In this document: positions 39,530-47,658 of the stretch, piece after piece
Numbering within the stretch: the first letter of the stretch is position 1
How the letters are laid out: every line of letters starts with the position of its first letter
DNA from: Bradyrhizobium sp. AZCC 2262
Lineage (GTDB): Bacteria > Pseudomonadota > Alphaproteobacteria > Rhizobiales > Xanthobacteraceae
Assembly: GCF_036924535.1 (NCBI RefSeq)
Contig: NZ_JAZHRT010000001.1
Coordinates: 3,224,001 to 3,288,000 of the forward strand
Direction: 5' to 3'
DNA: 64,000 nt
Notes under the pieces: model-generated
Databases searched by the model: none
What the model saw: the letters and a program-made list of their open reading frames with translations, nothing else
Told to the model about the DNA's origin: nothing
Translations under genes and position numbers: made by a program

Positions 39530-39733
39530 GTGGCGATAGGGACAGTGAAGTGGTTTAACGCAACCAAGGGGTACGGATTTATCCAGCCGGACAACGGCGG
39601 CAAGGATGTCTTCGTGCACATTTCAGCCGTTGAGAAGGCCGGCCTGAGCAGCCTCAATGAGGGTGCGAAGGTGAGCTATGAAGAAATGAGCAACCGGGGC
39701 AAAACGTCCGCGGAAAATCTAAGAGTCGGGTGA
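39530..39733 (+). CDS. Cold-shock-domain protein
   Basis: The 67-residue CspA-type protein binds single-stranded RNA and DNA. Both ribonucleoprotein motifs are present: KGYGFIQP (RNP1) and VFVHISA (RNP2), with the FNATKGYG opening. The start is GTG at 39530 with GGGAGA eight bases upstream; ATG is usual for the family. The upstream reading from 39449 is not protein-like. A terminator follows directly. Confidence 0.94.
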   Translation: MAIGTVKWFNATKGYGFIQPDNGGKDVFVHISAVEKAGLSSLNEGAKVSYEEMSNRGKTSAENLRVG

Positions 39734-39739
39734 AATTCA

Positions 39740-39770
39740 AGCCCGCTGGTTCACGCCGGCGGGCTTTGTT
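39740..39770. terminator. Intrinsic terminator after the cold-shock gene
   Basis: AGCCCGC and GCGGGCT form the stem, with TTTGTT on the plus side. It also overlaps the end of the convergent 60-residue gene and may serve both. Confidence 0.75.
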
Positions 39771-39933
39771 CCGGCGAATTGTCCGCAGGCTCACGTGACC
39801 GACGGTTGCGTGCGCTGTGCTCGGTCATCGCTTTCACGGCCTCGGTCTCGTCGGCGCAAAAAGCAATGCTTTGCCGATCCGCAAACACGAGCCATTGATG
39901 ATGACCAACTTCCGTGATGACGTATTCGGTCAT
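39751..39933 (-). CDS. Small protein of unknown function
   Basis: The 60-residue product has a compact N-terminal half (MTEYVITEVGHHQWLVFADR, then AFCADETEAVKAMTEHSA) that resembles small DUF2188-type single-domain proteins, and a charged Pro/Ser tail. GGAGG lies five bases before ATG. It is convergent with the cold-shock gene. The family assignment is a guess. Confidence 0.7.
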   Translation of the reverse strand: MTEYVITEVGHHQWLVFADRQSIAFCADETEAVKAMTEHSARNRRSREPADNSPEQSPPA

Positions 39934-40043
39934 TCCGGCCTCCGGCGTGTAAATACACCTTACGACGGCGGCCTTGCTGTTTTGTTAACCACAATCCACC
40001 ACGGTCCTGGTGACCTTCTGGTGGGTCACGCGTATTGAGTAGG

Positions 40044-40075
40044 GCCGTCGCCGGGAATACCTGCGACGGCTTTTT
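40044..40075 (+). terminator. Intrinsic terminator in the leader of the 77-residue gene
   Basis: A perfect 8-bp stem GCCGTCGC/GCGACGGC with an 11-base loop is followed by TTTTT on the plus strand. It lies only 12 bases before the ATG of the next plus-strand gene, and no plus-strand gene precedes it within 300 bases. It therefore ends either a short RNA or a regulated leader. Confidence 0.7.
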
Positions 40076-40087
40076 GCAGGTGAGTCG

Positions 40088-40321
40088 ATGGATTTTCAGG
40101 CTTTCACGAATGACAGCCTCACGATGATGTACGCCGCCGTCCGTGGTGCTTTGGCTGCCGACGACGAGGCTGAACGGCAGGGCGGCGAACCCAAGTTCAA
40201 GGTCCGCGATACGCCAGAGTGGAAGAAACACGCAGCGGACCTGGAATCCGAAATGCTCAGGCGGGGCATGCTATTCGAGGTCATCGATTGGGCTGAGGGA
40301 CAAGGATCCCTGCCGCTTTAG
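40088..40321 (+). CDS. Small acidic protein of unknown function
   Basis: The 77-residue product is soluble and mostly helical (NDSLTMMYAAVRGALAADDE, then WKKHAADLESEMLRRGML). AGGTGAG lies three bases before ATG. A strong terminator hairpin sits directly upstream, so its expression may be controlled by readthrough. No family was recognised. Confidence 0.78.
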   Translation: MDFQAFTNDSLTMMYAAVRGALAADDEAERQGGEPKFKVRDTPEWKKHAADLESEMLRRGMLFEVIDWAEGQGSLPL

Positions 40322-40703
40322 AGTTTCCGGGTCGCCGGCTTCGGTCCCGCGCTCACGGCGCACGAGCGTCGGGCGCAGAAGGGAGAGATCGAGCGCCAGC
40401 TGGAACGGGGGTCACGTCAATCTCGGGCCCGGTTCGTCGCGTTTGAAATAATGCTTTATCGGGAATGCTGGCGAAGAGCCCTCGTAGTACCGAATTACCG
40501 CTTTTACCCGAAACAGAAAGTTGCTAATCTCCGCCCTGCCTTTGAGGCTGGGAGGCCGCAGCGGATTTATTTTGCGGTGACGGTTGCTACCGTTGAGGAC
40601 CAGTCCGACGAGACCTGCCGATCCTGCCGTGACGTATGCTTGCCGGAATGGAGTCGGAATCCTCCAAGGAATTGCAAGAGGCACAAACATCTAGAAAAAC
40701 GCG
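40322..40703. other. AT-richer gene-free stretch at the edge of the accessory block
   Basis: No supported gene is seen. The 18-base string GGCTTCGGTCCCGCGCTC at 40337-40354 recurs exactly at 42020-42037, so the two copies flank the decayed methyltransferase and PilZ genes as direct repeats. Confidence 0.45.
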
Positions 40704-41570
40704 ATGTACCGTAATGTTCGAGTATCCGAGCTGATGCGGAGTATCGTGCGATCAACACCTTTAGTCTCGGATCTTTATCGCTATCACTATACGTTCTTCC
40801 GGCAGACCACGGCTTGCCGCGGGGTCTTTCGTTCCTTTGATGAGGCCCACTTGGCTGCTGCAAGGATTGCTGACACCGGTTACGGCGACGTCATCGTGGC
40901 GCCGGAAATTATCGCGGAAACGACGCACATTCGGCGCCGCGATTATCCGATCCTGTTTTGGCTGGAAGATCCTCAATCTCGGCGGCAATGCAGGCTCTGA
41001 ATTCTTTACTACCGGCAATTCATCAATCTCTCAAACGATGTTCAATGGACCGTCTGGGAGTTGCCGCAGACAGTCGCATTTGGGCAGCAGATGAGGAAAA
41101 CCCTTGAAGTGCCGGGGCTCCATTTCACATCCGAGATCGCCGGCGCGGATGCGGACATCGTAATTACCTGCGGCGCCATGCAATACTTCGAGCATGACTT
41201 GCCCATATATCTACGATACCTGCGGCGGTTACCAAAACATGTCTTTGTGAACCGCGTTCCCCTGATTGAAGAACAGACGTTCTTTACGCTGCAGAACGTG
41301 GTCAGGCATTTCGTTCCATACCGTATCCAGAATCACCTGGAACTGATCGGTTCTTTGGAGCAGCTCGGTTATCACCTGATCGACGGTTGGTATGAAGATC
41401 ACGAAATCATTATTCCGTTTCATCCAGAATGCCGCGTGACCCGCTTTTATGGATTCTATTTCTGTCTCGGCGAAGTAGACTCCGATTGCTGGAGGACCGA
41501 CGCGCTCACCGTTGCAACGCGCGCAAGGGAGGCGATGGGACTACACGATCAGTCATGCCTTACGCACTGA
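40704..41570 (+). pseudogene. TIGR04325-like methyltransferase gene disrupted by two compensating frameshifts
   Basis: The frame from ATG 40704 (YHYTFFRQTTACRGVFRSFD, then DYPILFWLE) stops at TGA 40998. Between about 40972 and 41006 the homologous text is in the +1 frame (ILNLGGNAGSEFF, the SAM-binding DxGGxxG-type loop). It then returns to the first frame (YYRQFINLSNDVQWTVWELP and onwards: ITCGAMQYFEH, FVNRVPLIEEQTFFTLQNVV, IPFHPECRVTRFYG). Together these match the TIGR04325 methyltransferase family, often found with exopolysaccharide or sugar-modification genes. The gene is therefore decayed, unless the sequence has two errors. Confidence 0.75.
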
Positions 41571-41618
41571 CCGCGGCTGGCCGCGCTCGCGCGTTCCGAG
41601 CTTCCGCCTTTTTAGGCA

Positions 41619-41876
41619 TCATTCAGGGGGGCTTAAAAATTTGACGCCGCAGGTATTTCCGTTGCGCCACACCACGCGGCAGCGCTCTGTCGTTTTGAAG
41701 CCATCTAATGACAGAGCGAATTTGAAGGCCGCAGTGTGATGCGTCGGTGAATGAAGCATGGCTCCGTCGCGGTGACAGTTCACCACCAGGCAGGGATAAC
41801 AGCCGCGAATACCATCAACGGAAAGGAGCGCGGGCTGGTTGATTGCAATGCGTTCCAGGGCTCGACGTTCAAACAT
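41619..41876 (-). CDS. PilZ-domain protein with a degenerate second motif
   Basis: The 85-residue protein is a single PilZ domain. The RxxxR motif occurs in ERRALERIAI (Arg5 to Arg9). The second motif, normally (D/N)xSxxG, reads NCHRDG, with His in place of Ser. Hydrophobic beta strands follow (ALLSVDGIRG, CRVVWRNGNTCGVKF). PilZ domains bind cyclic di-GMP, and the altered motif may weaken binding. Confidence 0.85.
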   Translation of the reverse strand: MFERRALERIAINQPALLSVDGIRGCYPCLVVNCHRDGAMLHSPTHHTAAFKFALSLDGFKTTERCRVVWRNGNTCGVKFLSPPE

Positions 41877-42110
41877 CAGACCATCCCCAAAAAATTAAAT
41901 AACCGGGGCAGTAATCGGCGCAGATTAGACCGTCGAGCGATCTTTAAAAGTAAGGCCGATTAACCTTTTAAAATTGTAGGGAACAACCTTAACGCTCCGC
42001 TCGGTGGCCTAAGGAGCATGGCTTCGGTCCCGCGCTCCTGACAGGGCGGGCTCCAACGTGAGAATGGGAGAAACATGGCAGAGCACGTGACCGACGACAG
42101 CTCCGGTCGC

Positions 42111-42185
42111 AAAAAAGGGCCGCCGGCGTTCGGCGGCCCAAGTCTTGGGAGGAACGCGCTGAGAAGCAAAGCGCCTCTTGAGCCC
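42111..42185 (-). ncRNA. Candidate small RNA, second copy of the suhB/mmgR-like family
   Basis: On the minus strand the segment reads GGCGCTTTG-CTTCTC-AGCGCG, then TTCCTCCCAAGACTT, then the perfect stem GGGCCGCCG/CGGCGGCCC and six T residues. Hairpin, CCTCCC linker and terminator line up with the element at 14717-14797, which shares GGCGCTTTG, AGCGC and TTCCTCCC in order. No minus-strand gene feeds this terminator closely; the gene at 42357 ends 170 bases before it. The remainder of the 41877-42356 gap shows nothing else. Confidence 0.58.
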
Positions 42186-42356
42186 GTCACACGCACACAA
42201 TGGCAGGAGATTGTTTCCGGGCGTCTTCGTTCAAACCGGAAAATGGCTGCAGGACGGTTTCTTCGGAACCGTCGCGGCGAAGTCAGTTCACGGTATCGAG
42301 AGGCCCCGCGTTCGCCGGTTCATGCCGGCGGGCCGTCGGCGAACCTGTTTGGCTCC

Positions 42357-42617
42357 TTAACGACACACGATGCGCCCTTGCTGCTGCGAACACACAGCCG
42401 TCCCGGGCCGTGGAAGTTGCGGAGGTTGGACTGGAAGGACTGTAGGGCCCGTCATCGAACACGCCGTCATTGGGCAGACTGCCGGAACCGTATCGCCAGG
42501 ACTCGAACAAACGGACTGCATCCATCCGTTGATGCACTGGCAAGCACATCTTGCCTGCACTTCTGTCGAACAGATCAGTCCAAAACCGAGGACTGCCATT
42601 TTCAGAGATTGTGTCAT
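42357..42617 (-). CDS. Exported Cys-rich protein
   Basis: The 86-residue product has a signal peptide (MTQSLKMAVLGFGLICSTEV, cut near QA). The mature part has eight Cys in the order CACQCINGWMQSVC, VCPMTAC, AVCSQQQGRIVC, separated by Pro-rich VLPVQPPQLPRPGTAV. This Cys/Pro spacing matches a family of small exported proteins I recall from Bradyrhizobium (CQCVNGxxQxxCxS...). The ribosome site is weak. Function unknown. Confidence 0.78.
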   Translation of the reverse strand: MTQSLKMAVLGFGLICSTEVQARCACQCINGWMQSVCSSPGDTVPAVCPMTACSMTGPTVLPVQPPQLPRPGTAVCSQQQGRIVCR

Positions 42618-42857
42618 CCGTCGATTGCACAGCTCAGTTGCGGCGTTACTTCCTGAACAGCCCCTACGGTGTTGGTGGGCAAGGAGACGTTGGATAACGC
42701 CAAAGCGCTCTACCGTGTTTCTACGGAATCCTCAATCCTGTGGAAAACTGTATGCTGGCTCTTGCCGGGGCTGGATTTCATTCCGAACAAATTTGACCGG
42801 CAGGGGTCGCGCGAATGCGGCCCTTTTTGATTCCGGACGTAATCGACGCACGCTTAG

Positions 42858-42914
42858 TCAATGCTTCGTGACGTAGTCGGCCGCGTCCTTCAGCGTGAGC
42901 AGCTTCCGGCCGTC
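42858..42914 (-). pseudogene. Short fragment of a DGR(Q/K)LLTL(R/K)DAA-family gene
   Basis: Read on the minus strand, DGRKLLTLKDAADYVTKH and a stop are visible, out of frame with the UvrD fragment that precedes it. The same text occurs as DGRQLLTLRDAANHI in the intact gene at 56892-57182. This is the start of that family joined by recombination to a helicase remnant. Confidence 0.65.
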
Positions 42915-43541
42915 GCAAGAAGCGTTCCCGCGAAGAATATCCTGAAGCGATCTGCTCTAGCTGGATCAGGTCTGCCAGTCGCGTTTCCGCGTCCTCATGG
43001 ATGCGGTCGAGGTGCGGTTCGTACCAAAGGCGCGCGCGCTCCAGATCAACGGGCCATTCGGAATATCGGAGATTGTCCATAGTTTCGACGAAGGCTTTCC
43101 AGTCGCTGCCGGTGCGCGGTGGCACCGGTATGTTCGCGAGCACCGCGATCGGGTCGGCGGCCTCGGCCATGCGGTTGAGCACGCGCTGCGCGGTTGCGGA
43201 TCCGATACCGGGCAGCAGATGCAGAAGGCGAAACCCGACGACGCGATCGCGCGGATTTTCGGCGAAACGCAGCAACGCCAGCATGTCCTTGATGTGAGCG
43301 GCGTCGAGAAACTCCAGTCCAACGAATTTTACGAATGGGGTGTTCCGACACGTCAGTTCGATTTCGAGCGGACCGCTGTGGCTCGATGTCCGAAACAGCA
43401 CGGCCTGCTCCTTGAGAAGCGTTCCGGACTCGCGGCCCTCCAGGATACGTTCGACGATGAAGCGTGCGTGGCCGGCTTCATCGCGCACCGTGACGAGTTG
43501 CAGATTGACGGCCTTCGCGCTGAAGGGGATCGACTGAAAGC
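42915..43541 (-). pseudogene. C-terminal fragment of a UvrD/PcrA-like helicase
   Basis: The minus-strand frame contains VTVRDEAGHARFIVERI, AVLFRTSSHSGPLEIELTCR, VKFVGLEFLDAAHIKDMLAL and FRLLHLLPGIGSATAQRVLN, matching subdomain 2 of UvrD-family helicases. It has no ATP-binding N-terminus: the frame ends upstream at a stop near 43557, and the last helicase motifs are missing. At about 42914 it runs into an unrelated fragment. It is a remnant. Confidence 0.75.
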
Positions 43542-43601
43542 CTGGCTTCCAAGTATTAGCCGGCTATGCGCTAATGCCCTGGTTGCAATTAATTACTTCA
43601 T

Positions 43602-43808
43602 TCAATCCGCCGAAAAGTACCGTATTGCAAATTCAATCTGACCGTCGGGAAGTTGCCTCCAATTCTCAATGGTTGGTGTTAAGCCATCCCGCGGGTTCTG
43701 ATCGATAATCTCGCGTGCTTTGCGGCGAGCCGCATCAATGGGCAGCCGAAATGTATCTCGGAGCTGCGCGTCAGAAACTCGCACCGCTAAATCGCTGGGA
43801 CGAACCAT
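43602..43808 (-). CDS. Small protein of unknown function
   Basis: The 68-residue product starts at ATG 43808 with GGAGG seven bases upstream. The sequence (MVRPSDLAVRVSDAQLRDTF, then LTPTIENWRQLPDGQIEFAI) is well ordered and soluble, and recalls small conserved Bradyrhizobium proteins. It lies beside the decayed helicase fragment. A longer reading to 43895 is less likely. Confidence 0.72.
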   Translation of the reverse strand: MVRPSDLAVRVSDAQLRDTFRLPIDAARRKAREIIDQNPRDGLTPTIENWRQLPDGQIEFAIRYFSAD

Positions 43809-44139
43809 ATCGGACCTCCAAGGTGCACCGCTAATCGTGAGCGCCCCAGTTCGGAAATTTGCAATTGTGGTCTTAATTTTGTCCCCGCTGTCCACCGCGA
43901 TCCACAGGGCGTACAGCCGTTACATCGGCGAGTGCGAGGATAGGGGATAGGCGCCCAATTGCGGTACGCTTGGCCCAAGCCTGCAAACGCGATCAGCGGG
44001 ACAATATCCATTCGGTAAAATACTGCCTGCATAGAACACAAGAACACAATTAGTCGCGCGTAATCAAATTTGCGCTATTGAATCGCCTTAGTCTGCGCAC
44101 GATTTAAAACAACGATTAACTGGTATGTTCTAATCAATC
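43809..44139. other. AT-richer gene-free stretch upstream of the H-NS-like gene
   Basis: No supported gene is seen in these 331 bases. The last 100 bases before the H-NS-like gene are AT-rich (for example gcacgatttaaaacaacgat), a composition typical of promoters that H-NS proteins silence. No strong promoter hexamers were fixed. Confidence 0.4.
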
Positions 44140-44481
44140 ATGATGAGGACTGTCGTGACACGAAGCACTTTGAACGCAATGTCCATCGACGAACTATGGG
44201 CGCTTCACGAAAGAATTGCCGCTGACCTTGCGGCAAGGTTGATTGCTGAGAGAGAGGCGCTTGAGCTTCGATTGAAACAACTCAATTGCGTTGGTCTCAG
44301 CAGGCAAAACGAACCATCGGGAGCGCGCCGGCGGTACCCAAAAGTTTTCCCAAAGTTTCGGAATCCCGATCACCCATCGGAAACCTGGGCCGGACGAGGT
44401 AAACAGCCGCGCTGGCTTACTGCGCAGTTGAAAACTGGTAAGCGGATCGACGACTTTCGAATTGATCGGGTGGCCGCGTAA
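44140..44481 (+). CDS. H-NS-family nucleoid protein
   Basis: The protein (113 residues from ATG 44140; GTG 44155 has a better ribosome site, GAGG) has an N-terminal helical oligomerisation region (MSIDELWALHERIAADLAAR). The C-terminal DNA-binding motif of HvrA/H-NS type is ETWAGRGKQPRWLTAQLKTG. Such proteins silence AT-rich, often foreign DNA. It lies in the middle of the AT-richer accessory stretch. Confidence 0.88.
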   Translation: MMRTVVTRSTLNAMSIDELWALHERIAADLAARLIAEREALELRLKQLNCVGLSRQNEPSGARRRYPKVFPKFRNPDHPSETWAGRGKQPRWLTAQLKTGKRIDDFRIDRVAA

Positions 44482-44486
44482 GGCGT

Positions 44487-44645
44487 TTAGTTTATAGATC
44501 TCGCGATCCGCGCTTCTACTTTGCGAACTTTTTCGCGGAGCGCTTGCACTTCGGCCATTTGCTTTGCGAGGTTCGGGAACGGCCTGACTGGCTTCGCTGA
44601 AAGATTCAGCTTTCGTTTCGGCGAGGGCGGGGCGATAGATTTCAT
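44487..44645 (-). CDS. 52-residue basic protein of unknown function
   Basis: The ORF encodes MKSIAPPSPKRKLNLSAKPV followed by a helical second half, EVQALREKVRKVEARIARSI. Lys/Arg-rich with a short coiled coil, it resembles tiny Bradyrhizobium proteins. It is convergent with the H-NS-like gene, 5 bases away. The ribosome site is weak. Confidence 0.55.
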   Translation of the reverse strand: MKSIAPPSPKRKLNLSAKPVRPFPNLAKQMAEVQALREKVRKVEARIARSIN

Positions 44646-44962
44646 TCGCATTTGCGCAAATTCCAAAATCTAAGTTTAAAGATCGCGCCACAAGAGCTGC
44701 ATGGACTAATTATGCGAGCATAAGGGATCGCCCAAAGTCGTTCGCTTTCTAGACTTTTCTGGGGTGTCGCTGCGGCGCAAAACGAACGGAAATGCGGCGG
44801 TCTGCTCGCGATGGGCGCGCTATGTCACTTGCGAGGTACGAAACGCGCGAAATATCCGGGATCTTACGGGTGCAAATTCCGGTTCTTTTCGCGCCGCACG
44901 CGCACAGAATCGCCCCAAATCAAGACAACTCAAAGCTGTCGCCGATACGTGAAGGGGCTCAC
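44646..44962. other. Gene-free stretch between two small genes
   Basis: About 317 bases hold open readings without protein-like composition or ribosome sites. Nothing else was recognised. Confidence 0.4.
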
Positions 44963-45130
44963 GTGGGAATTATGGCTTGCTTGCAGATTTGGCTGATCGC
45001 GAACGCGCTGATTCTCGCGTGGGCATTGTGGCCCGTTGCACCTGAGAAGCCTCAAATCGAACCATCCTTGAAAGATCCGGCACGGGGGCAGGCAAAGGAA
45101 TCCGTGCCGGCCGCCGTGAACTTCACGTAA
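44963..45130 (+). CDS. Small single-pass membrane protein
   Basis: The product of about 55 residues starts at GTG 44963 (AAGGGG seven bases upstream) or ATG 44972. One hydrophobic helix (CLQIWLIANALILAWALWPV) is followed by a charged Pro-rich tail (PEKPQIEPSLKDPARGQAKE). No family was recognised. Confidence 0.6.
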   Translation: MGIMACLQIWLIANALILAWALWPVAPEKPQIEPSLKDPARGQAKESVPAAVNFT

Positions 45131-45418
45131 GTCCCGGATTCAATCGATCGGATTGCAATTCGTTCCTATTTGCTGGCGGGCGGCCTCGTTCGATGAGGGT
45201 TTCAAAAACGCAACCCCCGCGGCGCGGACGGCGGAGTTGTCCAGGGAAGCGGGATAGGGATCGCACCGCGCTATCTCAGAATACGCGAAGTCAAACCCGG
45301 CTTATCGGCTTGGTGAGTTTTTGAGGTCACTCGCATGGTGGCTGGCGTACCAGGCAGTCGGTCGTTCGGTGAACGTTTGACGTTCTAGGGAGTTACTCTC
45401 CCTCACAGAGGGTATCCA

Positions 45419-45652
45419 ATGACCGAGATCAAAGAGCACATGGAAGTCATCGGCGCCGACGGCGTTCATGTCGGTACCGTCGACAAGGTCGAAGGCGGTC
45501 GCATCAAGCTGACGAAAAAGGACAGTGGCGAGGGCTCTCATAAGGGCCATCATCACTTCATCGACAAAGGCTTGGTTGCCGAAGTGGAGGGCAACAGGGT
45601 TAGGCTCTCGGCGAATGCAGATGTCGCGGTGACGATGGAAGAGGAAAAATGA
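45419..45652 (+). CDS. DUF2171-domain protein
   Basis: The 77-residue protein matches the DUF2171 pattern: HMEVIGADGVHVGTVDKVEG, IKLTKKDSG, then HHHFIDKGLVAEVEGNRVRL. It is a small soluble beta-barrel-like domain related to PRC barrels. A run of three His in the middle is notable. GAGGGT precedes the ATG. Function unknown; the family is sometimes linked to stress. Confidence 0.88.
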   Translation: MTEIKEHMEVIGADGVHVGTVDKVEGGRIKLTKKDSGEGSHKGHHHFIDKGLVAEVEGNRVRLSANADVAVTMEEEK

Positions 45653-45762
45653 AGTTGGCACGGCAATTCGGTTCGTGATGAAGCCGTACGCCATCGTTCT
45701 GTCCGATGTCGAAAGCGGGCCGGCCCCAAACCTGGATTTCTATTGGGTGCGCGCATCCCACT

Positions 45763-46128
45763 TCAGCTTTCGATTTTTTCCTCAATGGTCCGCCGACGCT
45801 CGTTCAATCGATAACGGTGCCAGTGCAACACTGCGCCGACGATCAGCGGCGGCGCCAATGCGCCGCCGATCATGAAGTCTGGCAACGGCGTTGGTGAAAT
45901 CCATTCGATCGCCATCGACGCCACCAGCCAAAGCGACACAAGTATCATCGCGAAATCGATCTTGGGAATTCGAAGAAAATAGCAAAGCGCGGTACCGATA
46001 GCCGCTGGACCGGTTGCTGCAGCGATCAAGTAAAACGTCAATTCTTTGGGTGTCAAAAAATCAACCACCATTGATCCCAACAACCAAAGGGCCGCAAACA
46101 TGACCGCGATATCGATCGGATGCCGCAC
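45763..46128 (-). CDS. Four-helix membrane protein with an internal duplication
   Basis: The 121-residue product has four hydrophobic helices in two similar halves: IDIAVMFAALWLLGSMVVDF with LTPKELTFYLIAAATGPAAI, and IDFAMILVSLWLVASMAIEW with ISPTPLPDFMIGGALAPPLI. The halves share the ID-A-L-SLWL-SM-D/EF pattern, pointing to gene duplication and fusion. It starts with GTG at 46128 with AGGA eight bases upstream. Function unknown. Confidence 0.78.
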   Translation of the reverse strand: MRHPIDIAVMFAALWLLGSMVVDFLTPKELTFYLIAAATGPAAIGTALCYFLRIPKIDFAMILVSLWLVASMAIEWISPTPLPDFMIGGALAPPLIVGAVLHWHRYRLNERRRTIEEKIES

Positions 46129-46393
46129 GCACTAATCCTCGCAAAAGCCTGGCATACCCAACGGCAACCGCCGGCGGAGAGCAAGCCTGGACCCGCGAAA
46201 TCCGCTCGCGAGGGCTTGGGCGTACTTTACGTGCACTGCACCCAAGCCGGGGGACCAGCGAGGGCATGGCTACGGGCACCGGGGCGAGGGGTGGGCCCAC
46301 CGGAAATCCATCCTTCCTCTCGAATGGCAACGTCCATGAGTTGTCCGTAACCGGGCGTTCCGCTAAATTTTCAGGAAGATTCGGAGGGCACCG

Positions 46394-46765
46394 GTGCGCA
46401 AAAGCACAGATTTTCTTCTCAGGCTCAGACCGTGGTCTTCGGAAGCCTTTGTGGTGGCCTTGCTGGCGACCATCGCCGCGAGCATCGTCCAGGAGGCGAT
46501 CGCCACGTTTGGCGTTACGCTGTACTTCGCGACCTTCTTCGTGGCGATCATCGTAGTAAGTCTTTTGGCGGGCGCTCCGGCGGGCACCTCTGTTGCCGCG
46601 ATCGCTATTCCTATCGTTTGGTGGGGATTTCTACCGCCGCAGTTTGAGTTCTCGCCGCTTAATGGCGACGATTATCATCGTTTCGCGATTTTTCTGGTGT
46701 TCGGTGGACTGGCAATTTCCGCCTGCAGTCTCTACCGCGAGGCTCTCGCCATCTTGCGGAGATGA
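46394..46765 (+). CDS. Stand-alone DUF4118-like membrane protein
   Basis: The 123-residue product has four hydrophobic segments (AFVVALLATIAASIVQEAIA, LYFATFFVAIIVVSLLAGAP, GTSVAAIAIPIVWWGFLPPQ, FAIFLVFGGLAISACSLYRE). It matches the DUF4118 membrane domain usually fused to sensor kinases such as KdpD, but nothing follows it here. It starts with GTG 46394 with GGAGGG six bases upstream. It may be a truncated kinase or a free sensor module. Confidence 0.8.
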   Translation: MRKSTDFLLRLRPWSSEAFVVALLATIAASIVQEAIATFGVTLYFATFFVAIIVVSLLAGAPAGTSVAAIAIPIVWWGFLPPQFEFSPLNGDDYHRFAIFLVFGGLAISACSLYREALAILRR

Positions 46766-46932
46766 TCTGGAAAACGCGTGAGGCGGCCGGAAGCTGTTCG
46801 CCTCCGGCGCGCGTTCCAAACAGGAAGCTTTTTCCCGTGCAGATACCGAACTGCAATTCAGTTGAAAAGACCCGCCGGGAGCCTGACCAAATTTGTTTGA
46901 AACCGGAGCGAGCCCAGTCCGTTCCTATAGTC

Positions 46933-47073
46933 ATGGGACAGAAGCATCCGCCGCCCCCGGCAGACGAATCAAAAGACAAGCCGTGGCGCACCGACCAGGC
47001 ACGGCAGGCCGCCGAAGAGTACGCCAACGACCAACGGGAAATCCTCAAGAAGCTCCGCAAGCCAATCAATTGA
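46933..47073 (+). CDS. 46-residue charged protein
   Basis: The ORF encodes MGQKHPPPPADESKDKPWRT then DQARQAAEEYANDQREILKK, ending in LRKPIN. The WRTDQARQ-EEYANDQREI core is a pattern I recall from small Bradyrhizobium proteins. The longer reading upstream to 46762 is not protein-like. No strong ribosome site is seen. Confidence 0.58.
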   Translation: MGQKHPPPPADESKDKPWRTDQARQAAEEYANDQREILKKLRKPIN

Positions 47074-47152
47074 TAGGGCCGCCCCAGGACGTAGCGGCGC
47101 GCCTCGCAGAGCCGGAAGCCGTTGCGTCCTCGAAGACGGGAAACAGGCGCGA

Positions 47153-47184
47153 GGCGCTGACCTCTTTGATATCCCGCGAGGGGA
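47153..47184. repeat. Short dispersed repeat (GGCGCTGACCTCTTT...CCGC), copy 1
   Basis: The string GGCGCTGACCTCTTT, then a TAT and CCGC-AGGGGA, is shared with 47659-47690 with about four changes in 31 bases. The two copies bracket the 98-residue gene at 47335-47631. Confidence 0.5.
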
Positions 47185-47334
47185 CCACCTGCCGGGCTAC
47201 ATTCTGCTTTGATCCGACGCAATCAAACTCGCTCGTTAGGCTTGCGCGTTAAGCTTGATGTAGATCCGCCGCGCGCGCTCCGAGCCGCGGGGGCAAGCAC
47301 CGGGCGCAATCCCGGCGCTGCGTAACCTTTACAG

Positions 47335-47631
47335 GTGAGGTTAAATCTATGGAAGCGTTGCCCCGTCTTCGAGGTGCGGTATGACGAGGCTGTGCTTATT
47401 GGCGACAAAAATTATGTCTTGGATGATGATGGCAACCGTGTCCTGATCGGCTTGACGGTCGAAGAGACGCGGGAGTTCTTCGAACTTACGGATTTGCTTG
47501 CGTGGATCAATGAGGGGAAAACGCTTTCGTCCATCGACTGGGCGGCACCGGAAGAGATGCGCTGGTTGAAGCTCATCCAAAAGCATTTCGCAGCTCTGGA
47601 TGAATTACTGCGTAATAGAACTAAGCACTGA
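47335..47631 (+). CDS. Small protein of unknown function
   Basis: The product (98 residues from GTG 47335) is well ordered: FEVRYDEAVLIGDKNYVLDD, NRVLIGLTVEETREFFELTD, and a helical end MRWLKLIQKHFAALDELLRN. It resembles small Bradyrhizobium proteins of the GLTVEET type. The start is uncertain. Confidence 0.65.
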   Translation: MRLNLWKRCPVFEVRYDEAVLIGDKNYVLDDDGNRVLIGLTVEETREFFELTDLLAWINEGKTLSSIDWAAPEEMRWLKLIQKHFAALDELLRNRTKH

Positions 47632-47658
47632 CTGATGCTTAGCGCGGAGGGGCAGGCG

